Origin: Verrucomicrobiota bacterium
Lineage (GTDB): Bacteria; Verrucomicrobiota; Lentisphaeria; JABSQK01; JAJFLO01
Direction of reading: 5' to 3'
DNA length: 43,215 nucleotides
Assembly (NCBI GenBank): GCA_021772615.1
Contig: JAJFLQ010000068.1
Coordinates: forward strand, 1 to 43,215
The position numbers and the translations under genes are program-made. Shown piece after piece: positions 1-8,480 of this stretch (the stretch's first letter is position 1; every line of letters begins with the position of its first letter). The notes under the pieces are model-generated. The model was not told where the DNA came from. It saw only the letters and a program-made list of their open reading frames with translations, and ran no database searches.

Positions 1-116
1 TCAACAACACCCCACGGACAGAACTCGAGAACCTACTTCCACACCAATGGAAACCCGCCATCGACCACTACATCCCGAAACCTCAGCCCGCGAGTGAAAT
101 CGCGGCCGTTGCCTGA
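1..116 (+). CDS. IS66-family transposase (TnpC), C-terminal fragment
   Basis: Reading from base 3, the frame is open and ends at TGA 114-116. The tail contains RTELENLLPHQWKP followed by a short Ala/Pro-rich end. This resembles the IS66_C domain, where the element's transposase typically ends with an (I/L)EELLPW-type motif. Only the last 37 residues or so are visible, so the catalytic DDE core and the companion tnpA/tnpB genes lie to the left. The call rests on this short motif together with the IS66-like terminal repeat just downstream. Confidence 0.65.
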   Translation, partial: NNTPRTELENLLPHQWKPAIDHYIPKPQPASEIAAVA

Positions 117-141
117 CTAGATGGCTACACATGACGCTTAC
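1..141 (+). mobile_element. IS66-family insertion sequence, right end (partial)
   Basis: The window opens inside an insertion sequence. The transposase tail ends at 116. Twenty-five bases later the sequence ends in TGACGCTTAC (132-141), whose reverse complement starts GTAAGCGTCA. IS66-family elements have terminal inverted repeats starting GTAA and make 8-bp target duplications, and their last transposase gene stops close to the right end, which fits this spacing. The element end is therefore placed at 141 and the duplicated target would be 142-149. The left end is outside the window, so the match between the two ends cannot be tested here. Confidence 0.7.
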
Positions 142-635
142 TTTGCGGCGGCGGCCGGTGACAGGCCGGAAGAGGATGAGGAATCCTGTACGGATTTGTC
201 GATCGTATCAAAATCGCTTACATCCGCGTTCTGCGACTTCAGCGTAAAATAGTAGGCGTAAAACCGTTGTTCCAACCGGCGCAGGCGGTCGTCGCATTGC
301 CAGACCCGCCGCCTCAATGCATCTCCTGCATCCCCGAAGAAAGCTGTCAACGGCAACGCTTCCAGCTGTCGCTCCAGCACTGCCAGTTCACCCCTGACGG
401 TCCGCATTTCATCCTGACAAACAAACGCCCGTTTTCGGATCACTGCCACGTAGCCGTCACGGCTGGGGACGCGGAGTGCCTCGTTGGGTTCATTGGATAC
501 AGCGCCCGAGCGATTGTCGATTGCACTGTTGTTTGATTCCGTCGCCGCGACTCCCGTCGCTTCAGCTGCGATTATGCATGGCGCCGCGACGGCGAAAGCG
601 GCGAATATCACCGTGAACGAAGACTGACGTAGCAT
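138..635 (-). pseudogene. Small secreted protein, 3' end interrupted by IS66 insertion
   Basis: A 165-residue protein with a classic signal peptide at residues 1-24 (MLRQSS start, hydrophobic FAAFAVAA core, likely cleavage after AAEA). The mature part has a low-complexity N-terminus, then a helical section (about 60-140) rich in Arg, Glu and Leu that may form a coiled coil with two Cys, then a Ser/Ala-rich tail. I do not recognise the family. The stop codon TAA at 140-138 lies inside the IS66 terminal repeat: the last sense codon AAG takes its G from base 141. The native C-terminus has therefore probably been lost and replaced by a stop supplied by the element. The product could still be made. 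The start at 635 is preceded by AAGGG, about a dozen bases upstream. Confidence 0.6.
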
Positions 636-1104
636 AATTCATGGGCCCTTTTGGTTAACTCCAATGTTCCTGCATTGGAGCCGTAGTGACTGCGATCGTG
701 AGTCTACAATAAAACGACGGGCGTCAATCCGAACGTGAAAAGAATTACAGCATCAATCGCTCCATATTTGGTCCTTATCGACATATCCATTTAACTCAAA
801 GAGCGTTGCTACTTTTTTTAGGACTCGGTTTACCACCACGCATTGTTGCGGTTTTGATACAGCACTCGAAAATGACTATCAATACCGTACGATCGAATGT
901 TGCAATTCCGTAAAATTTTGCTTTTAACACCTACTGTCGATATACTACCTGTTTCGTCGACCAGACCTGTAAGGAGCATTCGTAGCTCGCGCAGTATCAG
1001 TGACTTGATGATTTCCATCCGGTGACGCTTGCAAAAGAACTGCAACCAGCTGAATTCACAATCACAGCGCAGAACGCCGTCGCATTCTGAAAGAGGGTAG
1101 AGAT
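636..1104. other. Intergenic region with hairpin and possible promoter
   Basis: This 469-base stretch separates divergent genes and I see no convincing coding sequence in it. A perfect 8-bp inverted repeat (CTCCAATG / CATTGGAG, loop of 6) lies at 659-680, just ahead of the minus-strand gene; it could be an operator or leader hairpin. The stretch is AT-richer than its surroundings. A minus-strand open frame of 71 codons at 830-1045 shows no family signature and is probably spurious. A candidate plus-strand promoter is listed separately. Confidence 0.5.
918..946 (+). promoter_or_regulatory. Candidate sigma-70 type promoter for the 1105 gene set
   Basis: TTGCTT at 918-923 and TATACT at 941-946 are separated by exactly 17 bases. 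The -10 box matches the consensus at 5 of 6 positions and the -35 box at 3 of 6. It would give a leader of about 150 bases before the ATG at 1105. The weak -35 could mean activator dependence. Found by eye only. Confidence 0.35.
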
Positions 1105-2361
1105 ATGACTATTGGCAGAAACAATCGCATCCTGTTTCTTGGACTTATTACCGTCATCACAACGCCTGCATTTTGCACCGACCTCATCGACGTCATTCCC
1201 AGCTTGTACGGCGGGGACGGTGTCACGTTGTTCCGCGCGGGAACATTTCCGCACGACGCCCATTTCACTGCAGATTCATTGGCAAAATTGTCGGAGCTAG
1301 CGAATGCAACGTCCGAAATATCGTTTCCAGCGCCTAGTTCGCAGGGCGGATTCACATACGAATTCGACCCTATTTTGAATGAATTCGTTCAATCTGCAAA
1401 CTCACTTGGCCCTATCTTCGCCGAACGCGCGGAAACATTGGGTAAAGGAAAACTCAATATTGGGATGAGTTACACCTCTGTAAAATTTACTGAGTACGAA
1501 GGCGACGATCTCGGTGACATCGAAGTGCGCTTCAGCCATCTCGACACCAACGGCGACAACGACCCGAATTTCCCATGTATCGGAGGTCCGCCGGGCGACT
1601 GCTATTCATTCGAAAAAGACAAGATCGTTCTGAACCTTGACATCGAGGTCGAGAGCGAGGTGGTCGCGCTGTTCGCAACATACGGGATTACAAATCGCCT
1701 GGATGTCGGCATTCTCGTGCCGGTGGTGCACAACACATTGAGCGTGAGCGCTTCCGCCAGGATCGAAAATGATCCCTCAATTAACAATGTGCCCTTCATT
1801 GTACATCAATTCGATCCCGTCGACCAGGACTCGCCCGACGACGCCGTGTCGGACAGCAACACCGGAATCGGCGATATCCTGGTACGCTCAAAGTATCACA
1901 TGTGGAAGTCCGGCTCCACGCAGCTTGCGGGTACATTGGAGCTGCGTCTTCCGACCGGCGACGCAGATAATCTTCGCGGCATCGACCGGCTTGGGGTAAG
2001 ACCCTCTCTGGTGCTATCGTCGTCACATAAGAAGGGCGGCGGCATGTTCAATCCGCACATAAATCTGGGGTACGAATTTAATGCCGGGCAAGCCGGGCAG
2101 GACGAGGTCGATTACCTGATCGGCTTCGACTATGGCCGCAAGTTTCGTGACGACCTGATTACTGCCGCGATCGACATTATCGGTAGCATCGAGACGAACC
2201 ACAAAGACAACATCGGCGACGACGTAATGGATCTCGCAATAGGCGGCAAGTGGAGCTTCAAGGGTAAGAATTTGTTGTACTTAAATTTCCAGTTTCCGCT
2301 GAATGACGACGGATTACGTGCGGACGTAATATACACTGCGGGTCTCGAGACCAGTTTCTGA
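1105..2361 (+). CDS. Putative outer-membrane beta-barrel protein (MetA-pathway/transporter-like)
   Basis: This 418-residue protein has a signal peptide (MTIGRNN start, hydrophobic LFLGLITVITTPAF, cleavage near AFC-TD). The body alternates polar and hydrophobic residues in strand-like stretches, with repeated phrases such as LNIGMSYTSVKF, RLDVGILVPVV and GTLELRLPTGD, and ends in Phe (GLETSF), as outer-membrane barrels usually do. The pattern of Gly-rich strands and the LPTGD turn resembles the phenol-degradation/MetA-type barrel family, but the substrate cannot be read from sequence. The start is supported by AGAGGG a few bases upstream. It is followed after 27 bases by a periplasmic binding protein and then a sensor kinase, which suggests a shared role in uptake and sensing at the envelope. 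Confidence 0.65.
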   Translation: MTIGRNNRILFLGLITVITTPAFCTDLIDVIPSLYGGDGVTLFRAGTFPHDAHFTADSLAKLSELANATSEISFPAPSSQGGFTYEFDPILNEFVQSANSLGPIFAERAETLGKGKLNIGMSYTSVKFTEYEGDDLGDIEVRFSHLDTNGDNDPNFPCIGGPPGDCYSFEKDKIVLNLDIEVESEVVALFATYGITNRLDVGILVPVVHNTLSVSASARIENDPSINNVPFIVHQFDPVDQDSPDDAVSDSNTGIGDILVRSKYHMWKSGSTQLAGTLELRLPTGDADNLRGIDRLGVRPSLVLSSSHKKGGGMFNPHINLGYEFNAGQAGQDEVDYLIGFDYGRKFRDDLITAAIDIIGSIETNHKDNIGDDVMDLAIGGKWSFKGKNLLYLNFQFPLNDDGLRADVIYTAGLETSF

Positions 2362-2388
2362 ACCACGCCATGAGAGGTCAGCCAACCG

Positions 2389-3324
2389 GTGTCTCATATT
2401 AATTCACGATATTATCCCAAAATCGCCTGTATCGCTTTGGCATTCCTCGCGCAGAATATGTGGTCTGCAGATATTCTGGCACTGTCGACACGCGGCAGCG
2501 ACGAGACGCGCGAAATCCTGGCCGGATTGCGCGAGGTATGTGCCGGAAAAGTGGAAATCGCGGCGTACGACATGAAGGGCGATCCGGACATCGGCAAACG
2601 TATCCTGCGCAATCTAAAACGAAATCATTCCACCAACAACCCGTGTTTCATATTTACGATGGGCGCGCCGGCGACTCGTTTGGCGCGCGAGGAAGTGCCG
2701 GAGATTCCGCTGTTGTACAGCATGGTGCTAAACCCGGACAAGAAAGGATTCACCGGAGCGAATGTGGGCGGTATCGACTCCGAGGTTCCGATAAAGGTAC
2801 AACTACAGCAATTGCAGCAACTTGTGCCATCAGCTCAGAATATAGGCGTGATTTTCGATCCCCGCAATTCGGAGCATAAAGTTGCCGAGGCGAGCAGTGC
2901 AGCAGCCGAGCTCGGCCTCACGCTTGTAACGCGGGAAGTTTCGTCGCACAAGAAGGTGCCGAGGGCGATGCGAAGCCTGGTAAACCACATCGATGCCCTG
3001 CTCCTCGTAACCGACAGCACGGTGATCAACAACGATTCCTTTCAATTTGTGATTGTCACAACGTTGGAAAACAGGATTCCGACGATCGCATACACGCCGT
3101 ACCTGGTCAAGGCGGGATTCCTATGTTCCGTCACACCGGAGTATGCGTCCGTAGGCCGACAGGCCGGCAAGATATTCTGTAATAATAAGATCGATTCGCG
3201 TCCCGGCGGCGCGACGCATCCGCCGGCTCACTTCCGGCTCTCGATTAATCTGAAAACCGCCCTTCGTATCGGCGTCGATGTACCACATGACGCGCTGGCG
3301 CCTGGTGCACAGGTATTCAACTGA
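2389..3324 (+). CDS. ABC transporter substrate-binding protein (ABC_sub_bind family), orphan
   Basis: This 311-residue periplasmic protein has a signal peptide (hydrophobic IACIALAFLAQ, then MWSAD). The body fits the two-lobe ABC_sub_bind (PF04392, TrpX-like) fold: an opening strand ILALSTRGSDE, a FTMGAPATRLA segment, the LLYSMVLNP block, LVPSAQNIGVIFDP at the start of the second lobe, and the LLLVTDSTVIN and IPTIAYTPYLV segments. The start is GTG at 2389, with GAGAGG about 11 bases upstream. No permease or ATPase gene is nearby. Only 3 bases separate its stop from the ATG of a large transmembrane hybrid kinase, so it more likely serves as a ligand receptor for that kinase than in transport. 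This last point is inference. Confidence 0.8.
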   Translation: MSHINSRYYPKIACIALAFLAQNMWSADILALSTRGSDETREILAGLREVCAGKVEIAAYDMKGDPDIGKRILRNLKRNHSTNNPCFIFTMGAPATRLAREEVPEIPLLYSMVLNPDKKGFTGANVGGIDSEVPIKVQLQQLQQLVPSAQNIGVIFDPRNSEHKVAEASSAAAELGLTLVTREVSSHKKVPRAMRSLVNHIDALLLVTDSTVINNDSFQFVIVTTLENRIPTIAYTPYLVKAGFLCSVTPEYASVGRQAGKIFCNNKIDSRPGGATHPPAHFRLSINLKTALRIGVDVPHDALAPGAQVFN

Positions 3325-3327
3325 TCC

Positions 3328-6270
3328 ATGGACGGCAATCCCAAGATCCGTTTCAGCATCAAGCTGAAACTCATATTGTACATCAGCGTCATCATTGTGG
3401 TTGTATGCAGCGTTCTCACCGGATTCTTCCTCAACAGAATGATTACCAACCTCAAGGACGAACTGCGCAAACGCGGCCTGGCAGAAGCGGTGAATCTTGC
3501 AATTGACGGCAAATACGGTGTACTGACGGAAGACAGCGAGATTCTCAAAGGACTAGTAGAAAGCAGAATCAATCGACCTGACATACTCTATGTAATCATT
3601 CAGGACAGCGGGGGCCGGCTCCTCGCGAGCGGGCCCCCGGAGCTTGCAGTCGGTCTGCGCGAAACGCCCGCGCCGGACACTGTAATACGTGATAAATCAC
3701 CGACGATACGGCAATTGTCTTTTGCGGTCGCTGACATTGGCTTCTTGTCGCCGAAAAATAAGGTGGCGGTTTACGATGTGGTCGCTCCGGTTGTGAGCAG
3801 TCGCGTGCGCTCCGCGGGCATGCTGGACGATGCCGACACGGAGCACATGCTGGTTGATACTGCGACAACGACCGGCGACGTCGAACTGCTTGGTACCGTA
3901 CGTATCGGTCTGTCGCTCGATAATACCCACCGCAAGATCGCGGAGATGATCTATTTTTCCGTTCTCTTTACGCTGTTGGTGATCGTGCTGTCGATCGCCA
4001 TGTCCTATCTGGTGTCCGGCATTACGGTGACACCGGTAATCCATATGGCCGCCGTTGCGCAACAGATCGCCGGCGGCGACTTGAACAAGAAGGTAGAGAC
4101 GCGATCGCGCGATGAGATCGGCCTGATGGCATTGAACTTCAATCTCATGGCATCGAAGCTGAGAGAGAGCATCGAGGGTCTTGAATCAAAAGTGGAAGAA
4201 CGCACCAGCGAGCTTACCACATTGAATGCGGAGTTGATCGCGGCCAAGGAGCGGGCCGAGGAGTCGAACAAGGCTAAAGGCGAGTTTCTCGCTAACATGA
4301 GCCACGAGTTGCGCACGCCAATGAACGGGATCAAAGGACTTACCGAACTGGTGTTGGATACGGAATTGACCCGCCAGCAACGCGGTCACCTGCAAATGGT
4401 CGTGGCATCGGCGGAGTCGTTATCGAAGCTCATGAACGACATTCTTGATTTCTCGAAGATCGAGGCCGGCAAACTCGATCTTGAGTACGACGACTTTGAT
4501 TTGCGCGATCAGATGGGCGACAGCCTTCACGTACTGGCGGTGAGGGCGCACAGGAAGGGTCTCGAACTCGCGTGTCGGATCAGTCCCGACGTTCCTCCGG
4601 TTCTCCTGGGCGATCCCCACCGGCTGCAACAGATCATTATCAATCTTGTGGGCAACGCCGTAAAATTCACCAATGAAGGCGAAGTCATCGTTCGCGTCGA
4701 TGTCAAAGAGGAGTCCGAGACGAACGTTGTTTTGCATTTCTCCGTGTGTGATACCGGCATCGGAATCCCCGCAGACCGCCGGGAGAAGATTTACGGTGCG
4801 TTCGAACAGGTGGATGCCTCCACCACGAGGCGATTCGGCGGCACGGGTTTGGGACTATCGATATCTACGCAGCTCGTGGCGAAGATGAACGGCGAATTGT
4901 GGCTCGAAAGCGAGGAGGGCGAAGGATCGACATTTCATTTCACGGCGCTATTTGGCATCGGAGATCCCGGTCTGAAAACCACCTACACCCAAGCCGTTCC
5001 GGATCTGGAAAGTCTGCCCGTACTGGTTGTCGATGACAATCAAACACATCTGTGTATCATGAGCGAGATCCTTACCAATTGGTCGATGAAGCCGACGACG
5101 GTCGGCAGCGCCACAGCGGCACTCGATGAACTGAGACGCGCGAGCGACAACGACGCACCATACGCGTTGTTGATCTGCGACGCGGCCATGCCGGGAATGG
5201 ATGGCTACGCTCTCACGGAACGACTGCAGGCAAACGCGGATTTTTCCGGGTTGAAAAAGATCTTATTAATATCCGGAATGTCGAAAAACGATGTAGTTCG
5301 CTGCAATCAGATCGGCGTGGGGACGTATGTGGATAAACCGGTAAAACAATCGTCGCTGCTCGACGCGATCATGAATTGTATGCAGACGACCTGCGAAACC
5401 GCGATACAGCGCCGGGTACGTGCTGAAAATGAAGACCTCGCAACCGTGCGAATCCCGGGAAAGGGACCGAGATACAGCATACTGTTGGTGGACGATAATC
5501 GCGTAAACCTCGTTGTCGCCGTTGGCATTTTGGAAGCCTGGCATCACGACGTCGAAGAAGCGGTCAATGGCAGAGAGGCACTGGAGAAATGGGAAAAAAA
5601 TACCTACGATCTTGTGCTGATGGATATCCAGATGCCGGAAATGGACGGATTCGAAGCATGCGCAGCGATTCGCGAAATAGAAAAAGAGACACAACGGCAA
5701 CCTACGCCGATCATTGCGATGACGGCAAACGCGATGACGGGCGACCGCGAACGATGTCTCGACGGCGGGATGGACGGCTATGTTGTCAAACCCATTCAGA
5801 AACAGTCGCTGCGTGACGAGATGGCTCGGGTGCTCGGCGCCGCGCCCCCTGACGAAGCTGCCGGAGATGCGTACGCGACGGGCATAGAAATCGACAAAAT
5901 CCGCAGCATCTTCGACGCTGCGGCGTTCTTTGACCGTGTCGGCGGCGATGCTTTGCGGGCGATACAACTCATCGATTACTATGTCATTGACGGACCAGAC
6001 ATGGTAAAAAAGATCCGCAGCGCAGCAGCGCGGCAGGACGGACCGTCGTTGCGCCATTGGGCTCACGCACTGAAGGGTGCGACCGGCGAATACTGTGCAC
6101 CTTCGGTCTTGCAGCTCGTGGTTGCATTCGAGGCGCTCGGCCGCGAAGGGCAAGTTGAGGCGGCCATGGATCGAATCGAGCAACTGGAAAAACACGTTGC
6201 CCGACTTACAGGGGAATTGTTGGCATTCAAAAACGAGTTGGAGCAGGTGAGCCGAAGTGAAACCTCATAA
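3328..6270 (+). CDS. Membrane hybrid histidine kinase, HAMP-HisKA-HATPase-REC-REC-HPt
   Basis: A 980-residue tripartite sensor kinase. A transmembrane segment at about 15-35 and a second at about 208-230 frame a 170-residue periplasmic sensor region of no obvious family. HAMP follows (to about 283), then a coiled coil, then HisKA with phospho-acceptor His326 ([12 protein letters not shown]). The ATPase has an intact N box (NLVGNAVKF), G1 (DTGIGIP) and G2 (GGTGLGLS). The first receiver (from about 565) has acceptor Asp618 ([11 protein letters not shown]) and the second has Asp766 ([11 protein letters not shown]). An HPt domain with His913 (HALKGA) ends the protein. The relay His-Asp-His can therefore run inside one polypeptide towards a separate regulator. 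The 3-base gap from the binding protein upstream suggests that protein docks on the periplasmic domain, as in BvgS/TorS-type systems. Confidence 0.92.
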   Translation: MDGNPKIRFSIKLKLILYISVIIVVVCSVLTGFFLNRMITNLKDELRKRGLAEAVNLAIDGKYGVLTEDSEILKGLVESRINRPDILYVIIQDSGGRLLASGPPELAVGLRETPAPDTVIRDKSPTIRQLSFAVADIGFLSPKNKVAVYDVVAPVVSSRVRSAGMLDDADTEHMLVDTATTTGDVELLGTVRIGLSLDNTHRKIAEMIYFSVLFTLLVIVLSIAMSYLVSGITVTPVIHMAAVAQQIAGGDLNKKVETRSRDEIGLMALNFNLMASKLRESIEGLESKVEERTSELTTLNAELIAAKERAEESNKAKGEFLANMSHELRTPMNGIKGLTELVLDTELTRQQRGHLQMVVASAESLSKLMNDILDFSKIEAGKLDLEYDDFDLRDQMGDSLHVLAVRAHRKGLELACRISPDVPPVLLGDPHRLQQIIINLVGNAVKFTNEGEVIVRVDVKEESETNVVLHFSVCDTGIGIPADRREKIYGAFEQVDASTTRRFGGTGLGLSISTQLVAKMNGELWLESEEGEGSTFHFTALFGIGDPGLKTTYTQAVPDLESLPVLVVDDNQTHLCIMSEILTNWSMKPTTVGSATAALDELRRASDNDAPYALLICDAAMPGMDGYALTERLQANADFSGLKKILLISGMSKNDVVRCNQIGVGTYVDKPVKQSSLLDAIMNCMQTTCETAIQRRVRAENEDLATVRIPGKGPRYSILLVDDNRVNLVVAVGILEAWHHDVEEAVNGREALEKWEKNTYDLVLMDIQMPEMDGFEACAAIREIEKETQRQPTPIIAMTANAMTGDRERCLDGGMDGYVVKPIQKQSLRDEMARVLGAAPPDEAAGDAYATGIEIDKIRSIFDAAAFFDRVGGDALRAIQLIDYYVIDGPDMVKKIRSAAARQDGPSLRHWAHALKGATGEYCAPSVLQLVVAFEALGREGQVEAAMDRIEQLEKHVARLTGELLAFKNELEQVSRSETS

Positions 6271-6307
6271 TCGCGCATCCGGTCTTGATGCGGCGCTGCA
6301 CACCCCG

Positions 6308-6979
6308 TCAATCGGGGATCCGGACACCGCGAAAAATGGTAGATAACGTCGACGAATCGATTCTCAGGCCGCCATCGTGCTCGATACGGATCGTATACAG
6401 CACACCGGGCACAAACCGGGTCCCGGGCGCCTCGATTTGTGCATTCTTGACACCCAGGTCCGGGCCGCTTCGCGCCAATGCATAGTCCCAAAACCGTTGC
6501 CATAGCCTGCGTTCCAGAGGATCATCCAGGTCCGGCACCTTGTAACCATTCGGAATCTCATGGAGCTTGACGAGTTCATACTCCTCCGTATCCTTGCCAT
6601 TCAGCATGAAGACCTTCCATAGAATATACGCGCTCTTGCCGCGGAGCGCATCACCGTTTCTTACGAGAATGTCGTCAAATCGAATCACCAGCGATTGAAA
6701 CTGGATCACATTACCGGTGAACGAAAAATGTCGTGGCTCCAGTGGCGTACCGTCAGAAGCGTATTCAAGCAGCTTAATCGTTGTCCGTCCGCCCCCCCCG
6801 GATCGTCCCGGTTCGACGTCGGTCACCAGTACCTCTGCCACCATAGAATCCGCCTCAAGCCGGGTGATAATGGCCTTCAGCACCTGTTTTTCATGGATGA
6901 TGTCCTGGTAGTGCCGATAACAGAAAAAGACAGTCGCTCCGGTGACGAGCAGCCCGGCAGTAAGCGCAAGTTTTTTCAT
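6308..6979 (-). CDS. Membrane-anchored hypothetical protein
   Basis: A 223-residue protein with one N-terminal hydrophobic segment (KKLALTAGLLVTGATVFFCY), read as an uncleaved anchor or signal, followed by a short helix (EKQVLKAIITRLEADS). The rest is probably beta-rich and periplasmic: a Gly run (PGRSGGGG) precedes TTIKLLEY, and the C-terminus reads LYTIRIEHDGGLRIDS. I recognise no named family. It is the last gene of a minus-strand group, 73 bases after the sigma-54 activator, and converges on the hybrid kinase gene, so it may be part of what that activator senses or controls. The Gly run is encoded by a tract of eight C on the plus strand (6792-6799). No clear ribosome-binding site precedes the ATG. 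Confidence 0.65.
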   Translation of the reverse strand: MKKLALTAGLLVTGATVFFCYRHYQDIIHEKQVLKAIITRLEADSMVAEVLVTDVEPGRSGGGGRTTIKLLEYASDGTPLEPRHFSFTGNVIQFQSLVIRFDDILVRNGDALRGKSAYILWKVFMLNGKDTEEYELVKLHEIPNGYKVPDLDDPLERRLWQRFWDYALARSGPDLGVKNAQIEAPGTRFVPGVLYTIRIEHDGGLRIDSSTLSTIFRGVRIPD

Positions 6980-7052
6980 GCAACGGAAGGGGAAGCGGTT
7001 ACCGGGATGTCACAGCGATTGTGACGATGGGACATCCGTTTGGCCCGGGAGG

Positions 7053-8480
7053 CTAGTTATTGTCAGATCGTTTTAGCCGCTTGTTCAGAGCCTGGCGACT
7101 GAGGCCGAGCAGACGGGCAGCCATGGATTGATTTCCATTTGACTGCTTTAGCGCCATCTCGATAAGGAGTTCGTTTACTTCTTTCAGCGTGGGGAAATCC
7201 TGATCCGACGCGAGCGCAATCCGTGTGGACACGATATCGGTCACCGATTGGTCCGAATTCGTTTCGGCGACGGCATCACTCAACTCTCGGAATACATCAA
7301 GTGAAAGGCTGTCTCCCGCGGTGCGACTCACCGCGTCGAAGACGAGCGCCTCCATCTCGCGGATGTTACCGGGAAAATCGTACCGTTCCAGTATTGGCAA
7401 TACCACCTGCGGAACCTGCGGCGTTGGCCGGTTGAGTTCGGCGGAAGCCTTCTCGAGCATGTGCTCCAATAACGCGGCGATGTCGCCTTTGCGCTTGCGC
7501 AATGGCGGTATGTGAATCTGGTGTGTACGGAGGCGATAGTACAGATCTTCACGGAATTCACCGTCTTTCATCATCTTGCAGAGATCCCGATTGGTCGCAA
7601 CGATAATCCGTGCATCGGTGAACTTTCGCTCGTCCGAACCGATCGGGTAATATTCCAGTTCCTGAAGGAGCCGCAACAACTTCACCTGCGACTCCATTTT
7701 GAGATCCCCGATCTCATCGAGAAACAGCGTGCCTTTCGCTGCCTTCTCGATCAAGCCGGACCGCGCCCGTTCTGCTCCGGTATACGCACCTTTCTCGTGA
7801 CCAAACAAGGTGTCGGAAAACAGCGTATCATCGAGCCCGGCGACATTAACGGTGACACATTCGCCGGTCCGGCCGCTAAGACGATGGATGACCTTGGCGA
7901 TAATCTCTTTGCCCACACCCGTCTCGCCGGTAACCAGTACAGGCCGGGTCGAATGCGCTACGGCCTCGATGTATTTGAAGATTGACTTCATCGCCGGATT
8001 TATGGTGATGATGTCCGCGAACACATCCGGATTCTCAAGGTCGGTAGAAAGCAGATGCTTCTTCAGCGACGTGTTTTCCGACTGCATCTCGCGGATGACC
8101 TGGTCCTGCTTCCGCAGATCAAGGTGGAGTCGGATTCGCGCGAGCATTTCGTAATCACGGACCGGTTTGCCGATATAATCCGCGCCACCGACTTCGAAAC
8201 AACGCCCGATCGTAACCTGATCATCCGAACTCGTGACAAATATTACGGGAAATGATTTGGCGTGACCACGGCTCTTGAGCAATTCGTATGCCTCGAATCC
8301 GTCCATATCCGACATCAGGACATCGAGCAGAATGAGGTCCGGACTGTGATTTTCGAGATAAGCGAGTGCCGCCTTACCGTCCTGCGCTGAGGCCGTATCG
8401 TAACCGTTGCTCTGCAGGATCCGCTCGACGGATTTTATGAACCACTTATCGTCGTCGATGATGAATATCTTATTAAACAT
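7053..8480 (-). CDS. NtrC-type sigma-54-dependent response regulator
   Basis: A 475-residue transcription activator in the usual three-part order. The receiver (1-120) has the acidic cluster D9-D11, acceptor Asp53 (LILLDVLMSDMDG) and a Lys in YIGKPV. The AAA+ domain (about 155-385) has Walker A GETGVGKE near residue 184, the sigma-54-contacting loop as GAYTGA near 231 (the Tyr variant of GAFTGA), and Walker B GTLFLDEIGD. A FIS-type helix-turn-helix closes the protein (NQSMAARLLGLSRQALNKRL). It should activate sigma-54 promoters when phosphorylated. No dedicated kinase is adjacent. The gene overlaps the 3' end of the rRNA methyltransferase gene by 8 bases and has AGGA ahead of its ATG, so the two are co-transcribed. 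I found no convincing -24/-12 promoter in the window, so its targets are probably elsewhere. Confidence 0.93.
   Translation of the reverse strand: MFNKIFIIDDDKWFIKSVERILQSNGYDTASAQDGKAALAYLENHSPDLILLDVLMSDMDGFEAYELLKSRGHAKSFPVIFVTSSDDQVTIGRCFEVGGADYIGKPVRDYEMLARIRLHLDLRKQDQVIREMQSENTSLKKHLLSTDLENPDVFADIITINPAMKSIFKYIEAVAHSTRPVLVTGETGVGKEIIAKVIHRLSGRTGECVTVNVAGLDDTLFSDTLFGHEKGAYTGAERARSGLIEKAAKGTLFLDEIGDLKMESQVKLLRLLQELEYYPIGSDERKFTDARIIVATNRDLCKMMKDGEFREDLYYRLRTHQIHIPPLRKRKGDIAALLEHMLEKASAELNRPTPQVPQVVLPILERYDFPGNIREMEALVFDAVSRTAGDSLSLDVFRELSDAVAETNSDQSVTDIVSTRIALASDQDFPTLKEVNELLIEMALKQSNGNQSMAARLLGLSRQALNKRLKRSDNN

Noticed and set aside
5266..6195. A 309-codon minus-strand frame
   Set aside because: Antisense to the receiver and HPt domains of the hybrid kinase; no family signature.
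6274..6292. Hairpin CGCATC/GATGCG between convergent genes as a terminator
   Set aside because: The stem is only 6 bp and no T tract follows on either strand, so intrinsic termination is not supported.
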